Source of the DNA: Lachnospiraceae bacterium | GTDB taxonomy: Bacteria; Bacillota; Clostridia; Lachnospirales; Lachnospiraceae | Direction: 5' to 3' | Assembly: GCA_017394885.1 (NCBI GenBank) | Contig: JAFPWO010000025.1 | Location: forward strand, 55,386-119,385 | DNA length: 64,000 bases | Shown: positions 1 to 8,620 of the stretch, in pieces | Numbering within the stretch: the first letter of the stretch is position 1 | Layout of the letters: each line of letters starts with the position of its first letter | Notes under the pieces: model-generated | Databases searched by the model: none | The model's input: only the letters and a program-made list of their open reading frames with translations | What the model was told of the DNA's origin: nothing | Program-made: the position numbers and the translations under genes

Positions 1-10
1 CCGCCGCGGA

Positions 11-44
11 AAATAAAAAAAGCGGCGATGCAGAGCATCGCCGC
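11..44 (-). terminator. Rho-independent terminator of the DUF1292 gene
   Basis: A perfect 10-bp stem (22-31 with 35-44) and a 3-nt loop are followed on the minus strand by a T-rich run (11-21). It lies just beyond the stop codon of the DUF1292 gene. Confidence 0.85.
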
Positions 45-57
45 CGCGATGAAATGA

Positions 58-387
58 TTATTCCGTGGTCGGAACCAGTTCGTCGAAATCTTCTTCGTCG
101 CAGATTTCGTCAAAGCGGTCGCAGACGGCTTCGAAAACGTCGTCGTCTTCAATATCGCCCAGAATCGGCTGGCCGTCATCATCTTCACTGTATTCATAGA
201 GATAAATATCGGCTTCCTCTTCTTCAGCCTGATCCACCGGGATCAGAGCGATGTACTGCTTTTCGTCGACAGGGAAAATAGCCAGTACGATACAGTCCTC
301 GGTCTCGCCGTCTTCCATTTCCAGGGTCAGAACCAGTTCATCGTCGTAGAGCTCTTCCGTCATTTCTTCTCTGATCTCTTCCATCAT
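58..387 (-). CDS. DUF1292 family acidic protein
   Basis: This 109-residue, very acidic protein has the DUF1292 pattern: a short beta-rich core (LVLTLEMEDGE, then CIVLAIFPVDEKQYIALIPVD) followed by a Glu/Asp-rich second half. DUF1292 proteins are widespread in Firmicutes, often next to ruvX and fur, and their biochemical role is unknown. I chose the start at 387 because GAGGTG lies a few bases upstream; the reading frame is open far beyond it but that extension looks like shadow sequence. The gene has its own minus-strand promoter (433-461) with a palindrome in the leader, and a strong terminator. Family assignment is confident; function is not known. Confidence 0.85.
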   Translation of the reverse strand: MMEEIREEMTEELYDDELVLTLEMEDGETEDCIVLAIFPVDEKQYIALIPVDQAEEEEADIYLYEYSEDDDGQPILGDIEDDDVFEAVCDRFDEICDEEDFDELVPTTE

Positions 388-407
388 CCTCACCTCTTCA
401 TTAAGAC

Positions 408-427
408 TGTAAGGACAGATCCTTACA
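408..427 (-). promoter_or_regulatory. Perfect palindrome in the DUF1292 leader
   Basis: An 8-bp inverted repeat (TGTAAGGA, 4-nt spacer, TCCTTACA) sits 5-25 bases downstream of the -10 box of the DUF1292 promoter, so near the transcription start. It could be an operator or a 5' leader hairpin. Confidence 0.5.
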
Positions 428-432
428 AGACA

Positions 433-461
433 CTTATACATGAAAACATCGGAGATTGCAA
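433..461 (-). promoter_or_regulatory. Predicted sigma-A promoter for the DUF1292 gene
   Basis: On the minus strand, -35 TTGCAA (456-461) and -10 TATAAG (433-438) are separated by 17 nt, about 45 bases upstream of the start codon. Confidence 0.6.
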
Positions 462-496
462 GAAAAAAGAAGAAGAAAATGATCCCCGGGACGGGC

Positions 497-525
497 TTGA
501 GAAATGCCGCGGGGTAGAGTATAAT
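497..525 (+). promoter_or_regulatory. Predicted promoter for the CsoR-type regulator gene
   Basis: -35 TTGAGA (497-502) and a consensus -10 TATAAT (520-525) have a 17-nt spacer. G/C tracts (CCCCGGG at 484-490 and GGGGTA in the spacer) resemble the G-tract half-sites bound by CsoR-family repressors, so autoregulation is plausible. Confidence 0.65.
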
Positions 526-561
526 ACATCCACGCCAAAGAAAGATCCTGAGGGCACCGCT

Positions 562-948
562 ATGCAGAAAGAAACAGAAGAGACGGCAGGTCTTCATACC
601 CATATCCTGGAAGACGGGACGGTGGTGACGCACACCCATACGCACGCGGACGGGCACGAAGCAGAACATCACCACAATCATACCCATACCCATACGAATA
701 CCCGGGCGGTGGTGAACCGGCTGGCCCGGGCGATCGGCCATTTGGAGAAGGTCAAGCGCATGGTGGAAGCCGGCGTTGACTGCAGCGAGGTGCTGGTGCA
801 GCTGGCCGCGGTCCGCTCTGCCATCAACAACACCGGCAAGATCATTCTGCAGGACCATATCGAGCACTGCCTGGTAGACGCCGTGGAATCCGGCGACATG
901 GAAACGATCGCCGAGCTGAACAAGGCGATCGAGCAGTTTGTAAAATAA
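562..948 (+). CDS. CsoR/RcnR-family metal-sensing repressor with a His-rich N-terminus
   Basis: The C-terminal part (residues 47-128) is a DUF156 all-helical domain of the CsoR/RcnR/FrmR family, DNA-binding repressors that release DNA on binding Cu(I), Ni/Co or reactive aldehydes or sulfides. C74, H99 and C103 have exactly the C-x24-H-x3-C spacing of the Cu(I) triad in CsoR, so copper sensing is the favoured reading. Residues 12-44 form an unusual His-rich tail with repeated HTH and HHH runs, which could buffer metal. No copper ATPase or chaperone lies nearby, so the target is elsewhere or the gene is self-regulating. It is monocistronic, between its own promoter and a bidirectional terminator. 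Confidence 0.9.
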   Translation: MQKETEETAGLHTHILEDGTVVTHTHTHADGHEAEHHHNHTHTHTNTRAVVNRLARAIGHLEKVKRMVEAGVDCSEVLVQLAAVRSAINNTGKIILQDHIEHCLVDAVESGDMETIAELNKAIEQFVK

Positions 949-977
949 AAAAACAGCGGGGAGTATTCCCCGCTGTA
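947..977. terminator. Bidirectional terminator between csoR-like gene and ychF
   Basis: A 10-bp stem (953-962 with 967-976) with a 4-nt loop lies between two converging genes. An A-run precedes it (944-953), giving a T-tail for the minus-strand ychF transcript. Confidence 0.8.
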
Positions 978-994
978 ATATTATGATCTGAATC

Positions 995-2092
995 TTATAC
1001 ATTGAAGCGGAAGAGGACGACGTCCCCGTCCTGCATCACATATTCCTTTCCTTCCACGCGGACCTGCCCTTTTTCCTTGGCGGCAGCGTAGGAGCCGGCA
1101 GCCAGCAGATCTTTATAGTTCACGACCTCGGCCCGGATAAAGCCGCGCTCAAAGTCCGAATGGATCTTGCCAGCGGCCTGCGGCGCCTTGGTCCCCATAC
1201 GGATCGTCCAGGCGCGGGTCTCTTTTTCGCCGGCGGTCAGAAAGCTCATCAGGCCGAGCAGCCGGTAGCTGGCGGCGATCAGCTTTTCCAGCCCGCCTTC
1301 CTTTAAGCCCAGCTCTTCGAGGAACATCTGACGGTCCTCGTCGTCAAGCTCACTCATTTCTTCCTCGAGCTTGGCGCAGATGACGAACACTTCACTGCCT
1401 TCGGCTGCGGCGAACTCGCGCACGCGGGCTACAAACGGGTTGGAAGCGCCGTCATCGCCCAGATCATCCTCGCCGACATTGGCGGCATAGATGACGGGCT
1501 TGGCGCTGAGCAGCCCGAGCGTCTCGATGAAGGCGGCTTCGTCGTCATCTTCCGGCTCATAATCCTTGGCCTGCTTTCCTTCATTGAGGAGCGGCTGCAG
1601 CTTCTTAAGGACGGCCAGCTCTTTTTTTGCGTCTTTATCATTCATCGCGCTGCGCGCCGTCTTGGCGATACGCCGTTCCAGCACTTCCAGGTCCGCCAGC
1701 ACCAGTTCCAGTTCGATGGTCTCGATATCCCGCACGGGGTCGATCGAGCCTTCCACATGGATCACATTCCCGTCCTCAAAGCAGCGCACCACATGCACGA
1801 TGGCGTCCACCTCGCGGATCGCAGCCAGAAACTGGTTCCCGAGGCCTTCGCCCTTGCTCGCACCCTTGACCAGCCCGGCGATGTCCACGAATTCAATGAC
1901 CGCCGGCGTCGTCTTTTTGCTCTGATAAAAATCGCTCAGGAGCGGCAGGCGCGGATCCGGTACGGCAACGACGCCCACGTTGGGGTCGATGGTGCAGAAG
2001 GGATAGTTGGCGGCTTCCGCACCGGCTTTGGTCAGGGAATTAAACAAAGTGCTCTTGCCGACGTTCGGCAGGCCGACGATACCTAATTTCAT
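995..2092 (-). CDS. ychF: Redox-regulated ATPase/GTPase YchF (OLA1 family)
   Basis: The protein is 365 residues, the usual YchF length. The G1 loop GLPNVGKS is at residues 7-14, the G3 motif DIAGL at 70-74, and the altered G4 region (NVGEDD, near 204) that favours ATP over GTP is present. A coiled-coil insert follows and the C-terminus is a TGS domain. YchF is a ribosome-associated P-loop NTPase linked to oxidative-stress control and translation. The start has AAAGGAGA upstream and a minus-strand promoter at 2166-2194. It stands alone between a shared terminator and a long leader. Confidence 0.97.
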   Translation of the reverse strand: MKLGIVGLPNVGKSTLFNSLTKAGAEAANYPFCTIDPNVGVVAVPDPRLPLLSDFYQSKKTTPAVIEFVDIAGLVKGASKGEGLGNQFLAAIREVDAIVHVVRCFEDGNVIHVEGSIDPVRDIETIELELVLADLEVLERRIAKTARSAMNDKDAKKELAVLKKLQPLLNEGKQAKDYEPEDDDEAAFIETLGLLSAKPVIYAANVGEDDLGDDGASNPFVARVREFAAAEGSEVFVICAKLEEEMSELDDEDRQMFLEELGLKEGGLEKLIAASYRLLGLMSFLTAGEKETRAWTIRMGTKAPQAAGKIHSDFERGFIRAEVVNYKDLLAAGSYAAAKEKGQVRVEGKEYVMQDGDVVLFRFNV

Positions 2093-2165
2093 ATATGGTC
2101 AAATCTCCTTTGTTTTCAAAGTTTTTGACGCTCCTTTCCTGGGAAAACGGAGCTTGATTTTTCCT

Positions 2166-2194
2166 ATTTTAACATGTGAGTTCCGTATTCTCAA
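2166..2194 (-). promoter_or_regulatory. Predicted promoter for ychF
   Basis: On the minus strand, -35 TTGAGA (2189-2194) and -10 TAAAAT (2166-2171) are 17 nt apart, giving a leader of about 65 bases. Confidence 0.6.
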
Positions 2195-2411
2195 TAGTTT
2201 CACTTTCAGATTTGTATTTTGTCCTCGGCAAACAGGACTCTTCGTTGGCTGCAGAAGCTTTTTGCAGTATATCGCCGGATGAAAAGGCCGGCCCATGATA
2301 AAGTCAGAGGATAACGAAACGCTTACGGAGCTTTTCAATAGCCGGAGTCCGCATTCGAGGGTCTCTCTTAGGGATCGGGAAAAACTATGAGCGACGGTCT
2401 TCAGGCGGGAC

Positions 2412-2455
2412 AATAAAAAAACGACCGCATCGGGTATTATGCTCGATGTGGCCGC
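2412..2455 (-). terminator. Terminator of the metallophosphoesterase gene
   Basis: An imperfect GC-rich hairpin (about 2422-2432 with 2443-2453) is followed on the minus strand by a seven-T run. It is about 60 bases past the stop codon at 2517. Confidence 0.6.
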
Positions 2456-2516
2456 GTTTGTCCGCAGCAGACGGTCTGCTGTGAGAAACTTGTGTTGTAT
2501 CAGGATCCGGGCAGTT

Positions 2517-3203
2517 TCAATTTTCGCCTTGGTATTCTCCGAAGATCAGATTCTCAAGTTCTCTTCGCTGCCGGGTGATCCGGACAATTTCCGCATTTCT
2601 GTCAGCCGGCGCTTCATAGTCAAACTCATACCGCTCCGAAACATTGATGATCCGGGTATTTTCACGGCGATGTTCGCGGGGGAGACGGTGTCCGTAACGC
2701 TGGTGAATATGTCCGTGCAGAAAGTATAAGGGATGATACGTATCTATAAGATCGACAAAAGCCTGAAAACCGCGATGGGCAGGATCGTCAAGATCACCGA
2801 GGTCCTTCGGCGCGGCATGCGTGATGACAATATCCACACCGCCTGCCTTTCGGATAGCATGCCGGATCTTTCTAATGCGGCGGGCCATTTCCGCTTCCGT
2901 ATACTGATAAGGCCCGTCATGATACCACAGGCATCCGCCGAGACCGAGTATCCGGACTCCATTGTACGTTACAAGCTGTCCGTCGATATCGTCACAGCCG
3001 GCAGGCGGATCCTCGGCATAACGGCCGTCATGGTTTCCGTGTATATAGAGTAGCCTGGCATGGCTCATGGTGACGAGGAAACGGAGATAGGAAGGCTTGA
3101 GATCACCGCAGGAGAGAATGAGATCATAATCATCAAGCCGGCCGGGAACATAAAAATCACACAGTGCGGGGCATTCTTCATCGGAAACGGCAAGGATCTT
3201 CAT
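2517..3203 (-). CDS. Calcineurin-like metallophosphoesterase
   Basis: This 228-residue protein is a binuclear-metal phosphoesterase: it shows CGDL, HGNHD, THAAPKDLGD and HGHIHQRYG, the metal-binding blocks of the fold. The first block is SDEE (residues 7-10) where most relatives have D-x-H, a variation seen in the short clostridial relatives. Substrate is unknown; small phosphodiesters or phosphoprotein are possible. I chose the methionine at 3203, where the fold begins, because the 33 upstream codons in the open frame have no homology-like character, although the ribosome site there is weak. It is divergent from the TerB operon, so any link is unproven. Confidence 0.85.
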   Translation of the reverse strand: MKILAVSDEECPALCDFYVPGRLDDYDLILSCGDLKPSYLRFLVTMSHARLLYIHGNHDGRYAEDPPAGCDDIDGQLVTYNGVRILGLGGCLWYHDGPYQYTEAEMARRIRKIRHAIRKAGGVDIVITHAAPKDLGDLDDPAHRGFQAFVDLIDTYHPLYFLHGHIHQRYGHRLPREHRRENTRIINVSERYEFDYEAPADRNAEIVRITRQRRELENLIFGEYQGEN

Positions 3204-3369
3204 TTCAGTCTTTTCTTTCAGTATAAGCTTCCGGGAGCTGAGGAATAAATCCTTTGGTCTGTCGGGCGGAGATACTATAACATGCCGCTTCATGAAAAAC
3301 AAGTCCCGGCGGACAGGAGGGCGCTCTTATGATATGGTTTCGCCTCTGTATCGTTTCTGCTTTTTCTGC

Positions 3370-3397
3370 TTGATTTATGATCCGGGCATGCTATAAT
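3370..3397 (+). promoter_or_regulatory. Predicted promoter of the TerB-ATPase-helicase operon
   Basis: -35 TTGATT (3370-3375) and a consensus -10 TATAAT (3392-3397) with a 16-nt spacer sit about 55 bases upstream of the TerB gene, which has a good GGAAGGAGAG ribosome site. Confidence 0.7.
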
Positions 3398-3453
3398 TCA
3401 ATCGAACATATGAGCTATTTTTTGCAGAGATCCCGCTGTGGGAAGGAGAGATC

Positions 3454-5040
3454 ATGGATCTGTCGGAATGGGGTGTGAAATTGTCAGAGCGGATGGCCTT
3501 CACGGACGAAAAGGAACACATCGCTGCAGACCGTTCTGAAAACACACAGAGTTTTACGATCGTTCTTGAGTCAGCTTCCGCGGAAAATGAATACCATGAT
3601 ACGCCCCTTCCGTTTGCCGGCAGCCGGTACCGGGCGGAAAAGGAAGCGGTTCCGGAAAAGATCCGGCAGATGCGGCGCCTGTATGATTACAGCTGGGGGC
3701 CGGTCAGCCTGAAAGCGCGCAACTTCGTCCGGCAGGGACGATTCATGGAAGACTATGAAGATGATTACCCCTGGACGGGGGAGTTTCTCTGTTATTTCCC
3801 GACCTATCACGATCTGACGATCAGGCAGCTGCGGGGGTATTTTTCCTGGCGGAGCCATGTCCGGAAGGGGGACTTTCAGCCGATCGCGGCTTCCGCGGCG
3901 TATCTTTATATCTATGAACTTTTGAACGGGATCGGCGCGTCCTGCGCGGAGGAGAGCCTGCGGAAGCTGAAGGATTTCGAAAAAGGCTTCCTGGACTCCG
4001 GGATCGGCGACAGGCATATCCGGCCGAACCTCATGCGCTGGATGACGGAGCTGGCCGTGGTCCGGGATCTGCCGCCGGAAACCGCCGTACAGTTTGCCGA
4101 CCCGGCGCTATTAAGGCAGGATGCGGCGCTCACGGTCCTGAAGGATCCGGAACGGTATTCGGACGAAGAAGTGTTCGCGGCGCTGTGCACATTCGGGGGG
4201 AAGCGGCTGGCCGGATCGCCTGTTATTTCCAAAGCCCCGGAGCGGGGCCGGCATTTATTCTGCGAGGTCTGGCGGACGACTTTATCCGAAATGCGGGACC
4301 AGGGCAGGGATCTGTTCAAACGCTGCTTCGGAGCGCCGCGGGAGCGGCTGTGGATCCCGCTGGCCAATGCGGTTTTTCTCTGGCCGAAGGAGCTTCCGGA
4401 CCGGGATTATATTCTGGATGAGTGCCGGATCTATCGCTGCCGGGGCGGGATCTGGCAGGTGGAATCCTACGATAAAACGACCTTCAACCGGGAGCGCTTT
4501 CAGAGCCTGATGACCGGCGCGGACCAGAAACTGAGGCGGTATCTGAAAACCGGCCGGTATCTGCGGGAAAGGCCGGAGGACGCCTGGGCGGCGCCTTTTA
4601 TCGAAGCAGTGATGCAGGCGGATAAGAAGGCGGCTCTCGAAGCCGCGCGGCCGAAGATCACGATCGATTTTTCGGGCCTTGACCGGATCCGCAGAGAAGC
4701 GCTCCTGACCCGGGACAGCCTGCTCACGGAAGAAGAGCTTGCGGAGCTGGAAGCGCTTCCGGAGATCCCCGCCCCCCTCCTTCCGGAAGAGGAGAAGCGG
4801 CCGGCTCTGCCGCTGAGTGCCGTGCAGATCCGGATCCTTACGGCGCTCCTTCAGGGCGGATCCGCCGAGGAGATCGTCCGCGAGGAATACCTGACGCCCT
4901 CTCTTGCGGCGGACGCCGTCAACGAAGCGTTGTTTGATGAATTTGCCGATATCGTACTGCTCTGCGAGGATGACAAACTCTCCCTCGTGGAGGATTATAC
5001 CGAAGATCTGGCGCAGATGCTGGGAGGAGTAAACAGATGA
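3454..5040 (+). CDS. TerB_N / TerB_C domain protein
   Basis: The protein has 528 residues. An N-terminal TerB_N-like domain (about 60-260) includes the typical LTIRQLRGYFSWR and AYLYIYELLNGIG stretches, and the last 100 residues read as a TerB_C domain ending in an acidic LVEDYTEDL motif. No catalytic residues are evident, so it is probably a scaffold or sensor. These domains are known from comparative work on Ter stress systems, where they co-occur with a DUF2791-type ATPase and a large helicase; that is exactly the order here. The stop overlaps the next start by ATGA, implying translational coupling. The molecular role is unknown. Confidence 0.85.
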   Translation: MDLSEWGVKLSERMAFTDEKEHIAADRSENTQSFTIVLESASAENEYHDTPLPFAGSRYRAEKEAVPEKIRQMRRLYDYSWGPVSLKARNFVRQGRFMEDYEDDYPWTGEFLCYFPTYHDLTIRQLRGYFSWRSHVRKGDFQPIAASAAYLYIYELLNGIGASCAEESLRKLKDFEKGFLDSGIGDRHIRPNLMRWMTELAVVRDLPPETAVQFADPALLRQDAALTVLKDPERYSDEEVFAALCTFGGKRLAGSPVISKAPERGRHLFCEVWRTTLSEMRDQGRDLFKRCFGAPRERLWIPLANAVFLWPKELPDRDYILDECRIYRCRGGIWQVESYDKTTFNRERFQSLMTGADQKLRRYLKTGRYLRERPEDAWAAPFIEAVMQADKKAALEAARPKITIDFSGLDRIRREALLTRDSLLTEEELAELEALPEIPAPLLPEEEKRPALPLSAVQIRILTALLQGGSAEEIVREEYLTPSLAADAVNEALFDEFADIVLLCEDDKLSLVEDYTEDLAQMLGGVNR

Positions 5041-6365
5041 CGGAAAGCAGAAAAGTACCGAAGCGGATCGCGCAGACCGTGCTGAATTCGCTGAAGGGCG
5101 GCGTGGTGCCGCGCATCGGCCTGCCCTATATCACGGTGGGACGGAAGAGCGAGATCGAAGCTCTGCTGCACGATGTGGATATCATTACCGAAGGCGGCGC
5201 GTCTTTCCGCTTCATCGTCGGGCGCTACGGCAGCGGCAAAAGTTTTCTGCTGCAGACCATCCGCAATTACGTGATGGACCGGGGCTTTATCGTGGCGGAT
5301 GCGGACCTTTCCCCGGAGCGGCGCCTGCAGGGGACCCGCGGGCAGGGGCTGGCCACCTACCGGGAGCTGATTGGCAATCTGTCCACCAAAACAAAGCCCG
5401 AAGGCGGCGCGCTGACACTGGTGCTGGACCGCTGGATCAGTTCGGTGCGGAGCGAGGCGGCGCAGGAAAGCGGCCTTGCGCCCGGAGATCCGGCCCTGGC
5501 CGCGGCCGTGGATAAAAAGATCCTGGCCGTTACGGCTTCCGTCAGCGAACTGGTGCACGGCTTTGAGTTCGCGCGCCTTTTATCCGCCTACTATCACGCG
5601 TACCTGGACGGTGACGATGAGACCAAGGCCAAGGTCGCGCGATGGTTCCGGGGCGAGTACAGCCTAAAGAGCGAGGCGCGGGAAGATCTCGGCGTCAACC
5701 TGATCATTTCGGACGATGACTGGTACGATTACCTTAAGATCTTTGCGGTATTTTTCCGCCTCGCGGGCTATGCCGGCATGATGGTCATGATCGATGAGCT
5801 GGTCAATCTTTACAAGATCCCGAACGCTGTCACCCGGCAGTATAATTACGAAAAGCTGCTGACCATGTATAACGATACGCTGCAGGGAAAGGCCCGGTAT
5901 CTGGGCATCCTGATGGGGGCGACCCCGCAGGCGCTGGAGGATAAAAGACGCGGCATCTACAGCTATGAAGCGCTGCGCTCGCGCCTGGCCGAAGGGCGGT
6001 TTTCCCGGCCCGGCGCGCGGGATCTTCTGGCGCCGGTCATTCGCCTGGAGCCGCTGACCGCAGAAGAGATGCTGGTGCTGTGCGAGAAGCTGGCGGAGAT
6101 GCACGCGGGGCTGTACGGATATGAGAGAAGGATCGGAACGGATGACCTGGCAGGCTTTATCAAAGTGGAATACAGCCGCATCGGCGCGGATCAGAATATC
6201 ACGCCCCGTGAGGTGATCCGGGACTTTATCGAACTGCTGGATCTGATGCTCCAGAACCCGGCGGTGACCCTCGCTTCGCTGCTCGAATCCGACGCGTTTT
6301 CCTATGCGGAATCGGAGGCGGTCTCAAATGAGGTGCAGGAAGCTTTTGCGGAGTTTACGGTATGA
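5037..6365 (+). CDS. BrxD-like (DUF2791) P-loop ATP-binding protein
   Basis: This 442-residue AAA-like ATPase has a Walker A loop GRYGSGKS at residues 62-69 and a Walker B segment ending in MIDEL (D253-E254). The N-terminal pattern (SLKGGVVPRIGLPYITVGR) is that of the DUF2791 family, which includes BrxD of BREX phage-defence loci. The family is thought to load onto DNA or drive a partner helicase. It overlaps both neighbours by 4 bases, so the three products are probably made in fixed ratio. No BREX methylase, alkaline phosphatase (PglZ) or BrxC-size ATPase is nearby, so this is not a standard BREX locus. Confidence 0.88.
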   Translation: MTESRKVPKRIAQTVLNSLKGGVVPRIGLPYITVGRKSEIEALLHDVDIITEGGASFRFIVGRYGSGKSFLLQTIRNYVMDRGFIVADADLSPERRLQGTRGQGLATYRELIGNLSTKTKPEGGALTLVLDRWISSVRSEAAQESGLAPGDPALAAAVDKKILAVTASVSELVHGFEFARLLSAYYHAYLDGDDETKAKVARWFRGEYSLKSEAREDLGVNLIISDDDWYDYLKIFAVFFRLAGYAGMMVMIDELVNLYKIPNAVTRQYNYEKLLTMYNDTLQGKARYLGILMGATPQALEDKRRGIYSYEALRSRLAEGRFSRPGARDLLAPVIRLEPLTAEEMLVLCEKLAEMHAGLYGYERRIGTDDLAGFIKVEYSRIGADQNITPREVIRDFIELLDLMLQNPAVTLASLLESDAFSYAESEAVSNEVQEAFAEFTV

Positions 6366-8620
6366 ATGTATTTGAACGCTACGCGCCGTTTATTCAGGAT
6401 TATATCTACCGCGCGGGGTGGCAGCGCCTGCGCAGCGTGCAGAATGCGGCAGGAGAGGCGATTTTCGGAACGGATGAGAACGTCCTTCTGACGGCGTCGA
6501 CCGCCTCGGGCAAGACCGAAGCGGCCTTTTTCCCCATCCTTACGCTGCTGGACGAGGATCCCTCCCAAACGGTGGGCGTCCTTTATATCGCGCCGCTCAA
6601 GGCCCTGATCAACGACCAGTTCGGCCGTCTGAACGAGCTGTGCGAGGAACAGGATTTCCCGGTCTACCGCTGGCACGGGGATGTGGCGCAGTCCCGCAAA
6701 CGAAAGCTCCTGCGGAAGCCCTCCGGGATCCTGCAGATCACGCCGGAGTCGCTGGAGTCTCTGCTGATGAACAAGTACATGGAGATCCCTTCCCTGTTCG
6801 GAGATCTGCGCTTTATCGTGATCGATGAGATCCATTCCCTGCTGCGGGCGGACCGCGGCCTGCAGACCTTCTGCCTGATCGAGCGGCTCTGCCGGCTGGC
6901 GGGCTGTAATCCGCGCAGGATCGGGCTTTCCGCCACGATCGGCAATCCCGAAGACGCCGGGAAGTTCCTGGCGGCGGGAAGCGGCCGGGAAACGCTGATC
7001 CCGCGCTTTGACGGCGGGAAAGAAGTCTGGCGGCTGTCGATGGAGCACTTTTTTTCCAGTGCGCCGCAGGCCGGGGAGGGATCGCCCCTTCCCGAAGAGA
7101 CGCTGTTTTCCGAAGCGCCGACGGATACCGCGCCGAAAGCCGCCGACCCCGGCATCGGCTTTATTTTCGAACACACCCGGGGCAAGAAATGCCTCATTTT
7201 TACCAATTCCCGCGAGGAATGCGAGACGGTCTGCCAGCAGCTGCGCCATTACTGCGAGGTCAGTCATGAGCCGGACCGCTTTCTCATCCATCACGGCAAC
7301 CTTTCGGCTTCCTTCCGGGAGAGTGCGGAAGAGGAAATGAAGGACGACGACTCCCTGATGAGCATCTGTGCCACGGCCACGCTCGAGCTGGGCATCGATA
7401 TCGGCCGGCTGGAGCGGGCTTTCCAGATCGACGCGCCGTTTACGGTTTCGGGTTTCCTGCAGCGCATGGGCCGCACCGGCCGGCGCGGGAATCCGTCGGA
7501 GATGTGCTTTGTCATGCGGGAGGAGCACCAGGAAGCGCGGGCCATGATGCCGGATACGATCCCCTGGTATCTGATCCAGGGCATTTCGCTTGTCCAGCTC
7601 TATATCGAGGAGCGTTTTGTGGAGCCGCCGCGGATGGACCGCCTGCCCTACAGCCTTTTATATCACCAGACTATGAGCACGCTGGCTTCCTGCGGGGAGA
7701 TGATCCCGGCAGAGCTGGCTTCCCGCGTGCTTTCCTTAAGCTGCTTTCGGCGCGTTTCGCAGGAAGATTTCCGCCTCCTGCTGCGGCATCTGCTGGAGAT
7801 CGATCACATAAACCGGACCGAAAACGGCGGCCTGATCGTGGGGATCTCGGGCGAGCGGATCGTGAACAGCTATAAATTCTACGCAGTCTTTCAGGAAAAT
7901 ATCGAGTATACCGTCCACGCGGGCTCCGAACAGCTCGGGACCATCGTAAAGCCCCCGCCCGTGGGGGATAAGATCGCCATCGCTGGCCGGGTCTGGGTCG
8001 TGGAAGAGGTGGACCATAAGCGCCGGGAGCTTTACTGCACACTGGTCAAGGGCAGTATTCCGGCTTATTTCGGAGACGTGCCGGGGGATATCCATACCCG
8101 GATCCTGGAACGGATGTACGGAGTGCTTTCGGAAGAAAAATCGTATCCGTACCTGATGCCGCATGCCGTAAGCCGCCTCGCGGAGGCCCGCGATACCTTC
8201 CGGAAAGCCCGGATGGCGGAGCGGCCGCTCATTTCCCTCGGCGGGAAGATGTGGGCGTTGTTCCCCTGGCTGGGAAGCTACGCGTTTCTGGCGCTGGAGC
8301 GCTTTTTAAAGATCCGCTGCGCGAAGCGCCTCGGCCTGACCGGCCTTAATGCATCCCGGCCGTACTACATGCAGTTTACGCTTCAGGTCAGTGAAGCCGA
8401 GTTCTATGAAATAGTCTGCGAGGAAGCAGAAAAGGAACTTGACCCGCTGGAGCTGGTATACCCCGGGGAAGTTCCTGTCTTTGAAAAATATGATGAATAT
8501 GTGCCGACGGATCTGGTGCGCAAAGGCTTTGCCTGCGGCGTCCTGGACATCGAAGGGATGAAAACGCGGGTGCGGGAGTGGAAGAATATGACTCCCGTTT
8601 CCGGACAGGAGACGATTTAA
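6362..8620 (+). CDS. DEAD/DEAH-box superfamily 2 helicase (Lhr/BrxHI-like)
   Basis: The 752-residue protein is a full SF2 helicase: motif I TASGKT (47-52), motif II DEIH (155-158), motif III SAT (190-192) and motif VI QRMGRTGRRG (367-376), followed by about 370 residues of accessory domains including a winged-helix/beta region. DEIH and the Lhr-style motif VI point to 3'-5' translocation on nucleic acid and to the BrxHI group paired with BrxD. It is the last gene of the TerB operon and ends tail-to-tail, overlapping the stop of the minus-strand kinase gene by 3-4 bases. Function in defence or repair is inferred from family context. Confidence 0.9.
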   Translation: MNVFERYAPFIQDYIYRAGWQRLRSVQNAAGEAIFGTDENVLLTASTASGKTEAAFFPILTLLDEDPSQTVGVLYIAPLKALINDQFGRLNELCEEQDFPVYRWHGDVAQSRKRKLLRKPSGILQITPESLESLLMNKYMEIPSLFGDLRFIVIDEIHSLLRADRGLQTFCLIERLCRLAGCNPRRIGLSATIGNPEDAGKFLAAGSGRETLIPRFDGGKEVWRLSMEHFFSSAPQAGEGSPLPEETLFSEAPTDTAPKAADPGIGFIFEHTRGKKCLIFTNSREECETVCQQLRHYCEVSHEPDRFLIHHGNLSASFRESAEEEMKDDDSLMSICATATLELGIDIGRLERAFQIDAPFTVSGFLQRMGRTGRRGNPSEMCFVMREEHQEARAMMPDTIPWYLIQGISLVQLYIEERFVEPPRMDRLPYSLLYHQTMSTLASCGEMIPAELASRVLSLSCFRRVSQEDFRLLLRHLLEIDHINRTENGGLIVGISGERIVNSYKFYAVFQENIEYTVHAGSEQLGTIVKPPPVGDKIAIAGRVWVVEEVDHKRRELYCTLVKGSIPAYFGDVPGDIHTRILERMYGVLSEEKSYPYLMPHAVSRLAEARDTFRKARMAERPLISLGGKMWALFPWLGSYAFLALERFLKIRCAKRLGLTGLNASRPYYMQFTLQVSEAEFYEIVCEEAEKELDPLELVYPGEVPVFEKYDEYVPTDLVRKGFACGVLDIEGMKTRVREWKNMTPVSGQETI

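Larger units (their letters stand above)
2093..2516. other. Gene-free stretch between ychF and the phosphoesterase gene
   Basis: This 424-base stretch holds the ychF promoter at its left and the phosphoesterase terminator at its right. The middle (about 2200-2410) has only weak open frames without ribosome sites, and I see no RNA gene or repeat in it. Confidence 0.6.

Noticed and set aside
2099..2413. A 104-codon minus-strand reading frame
   Set aside because: No ribosome site, unusual composition for this genome, and it overlaps the ychF promoter.
3454..8620. A complete BREX locus
   Set aside because: Only BrxD-like and BrxHI-like proteins are present; there is no methylase, PglZ, BrxC/PglY or BrxA/BrxB-type gene in the flanks.
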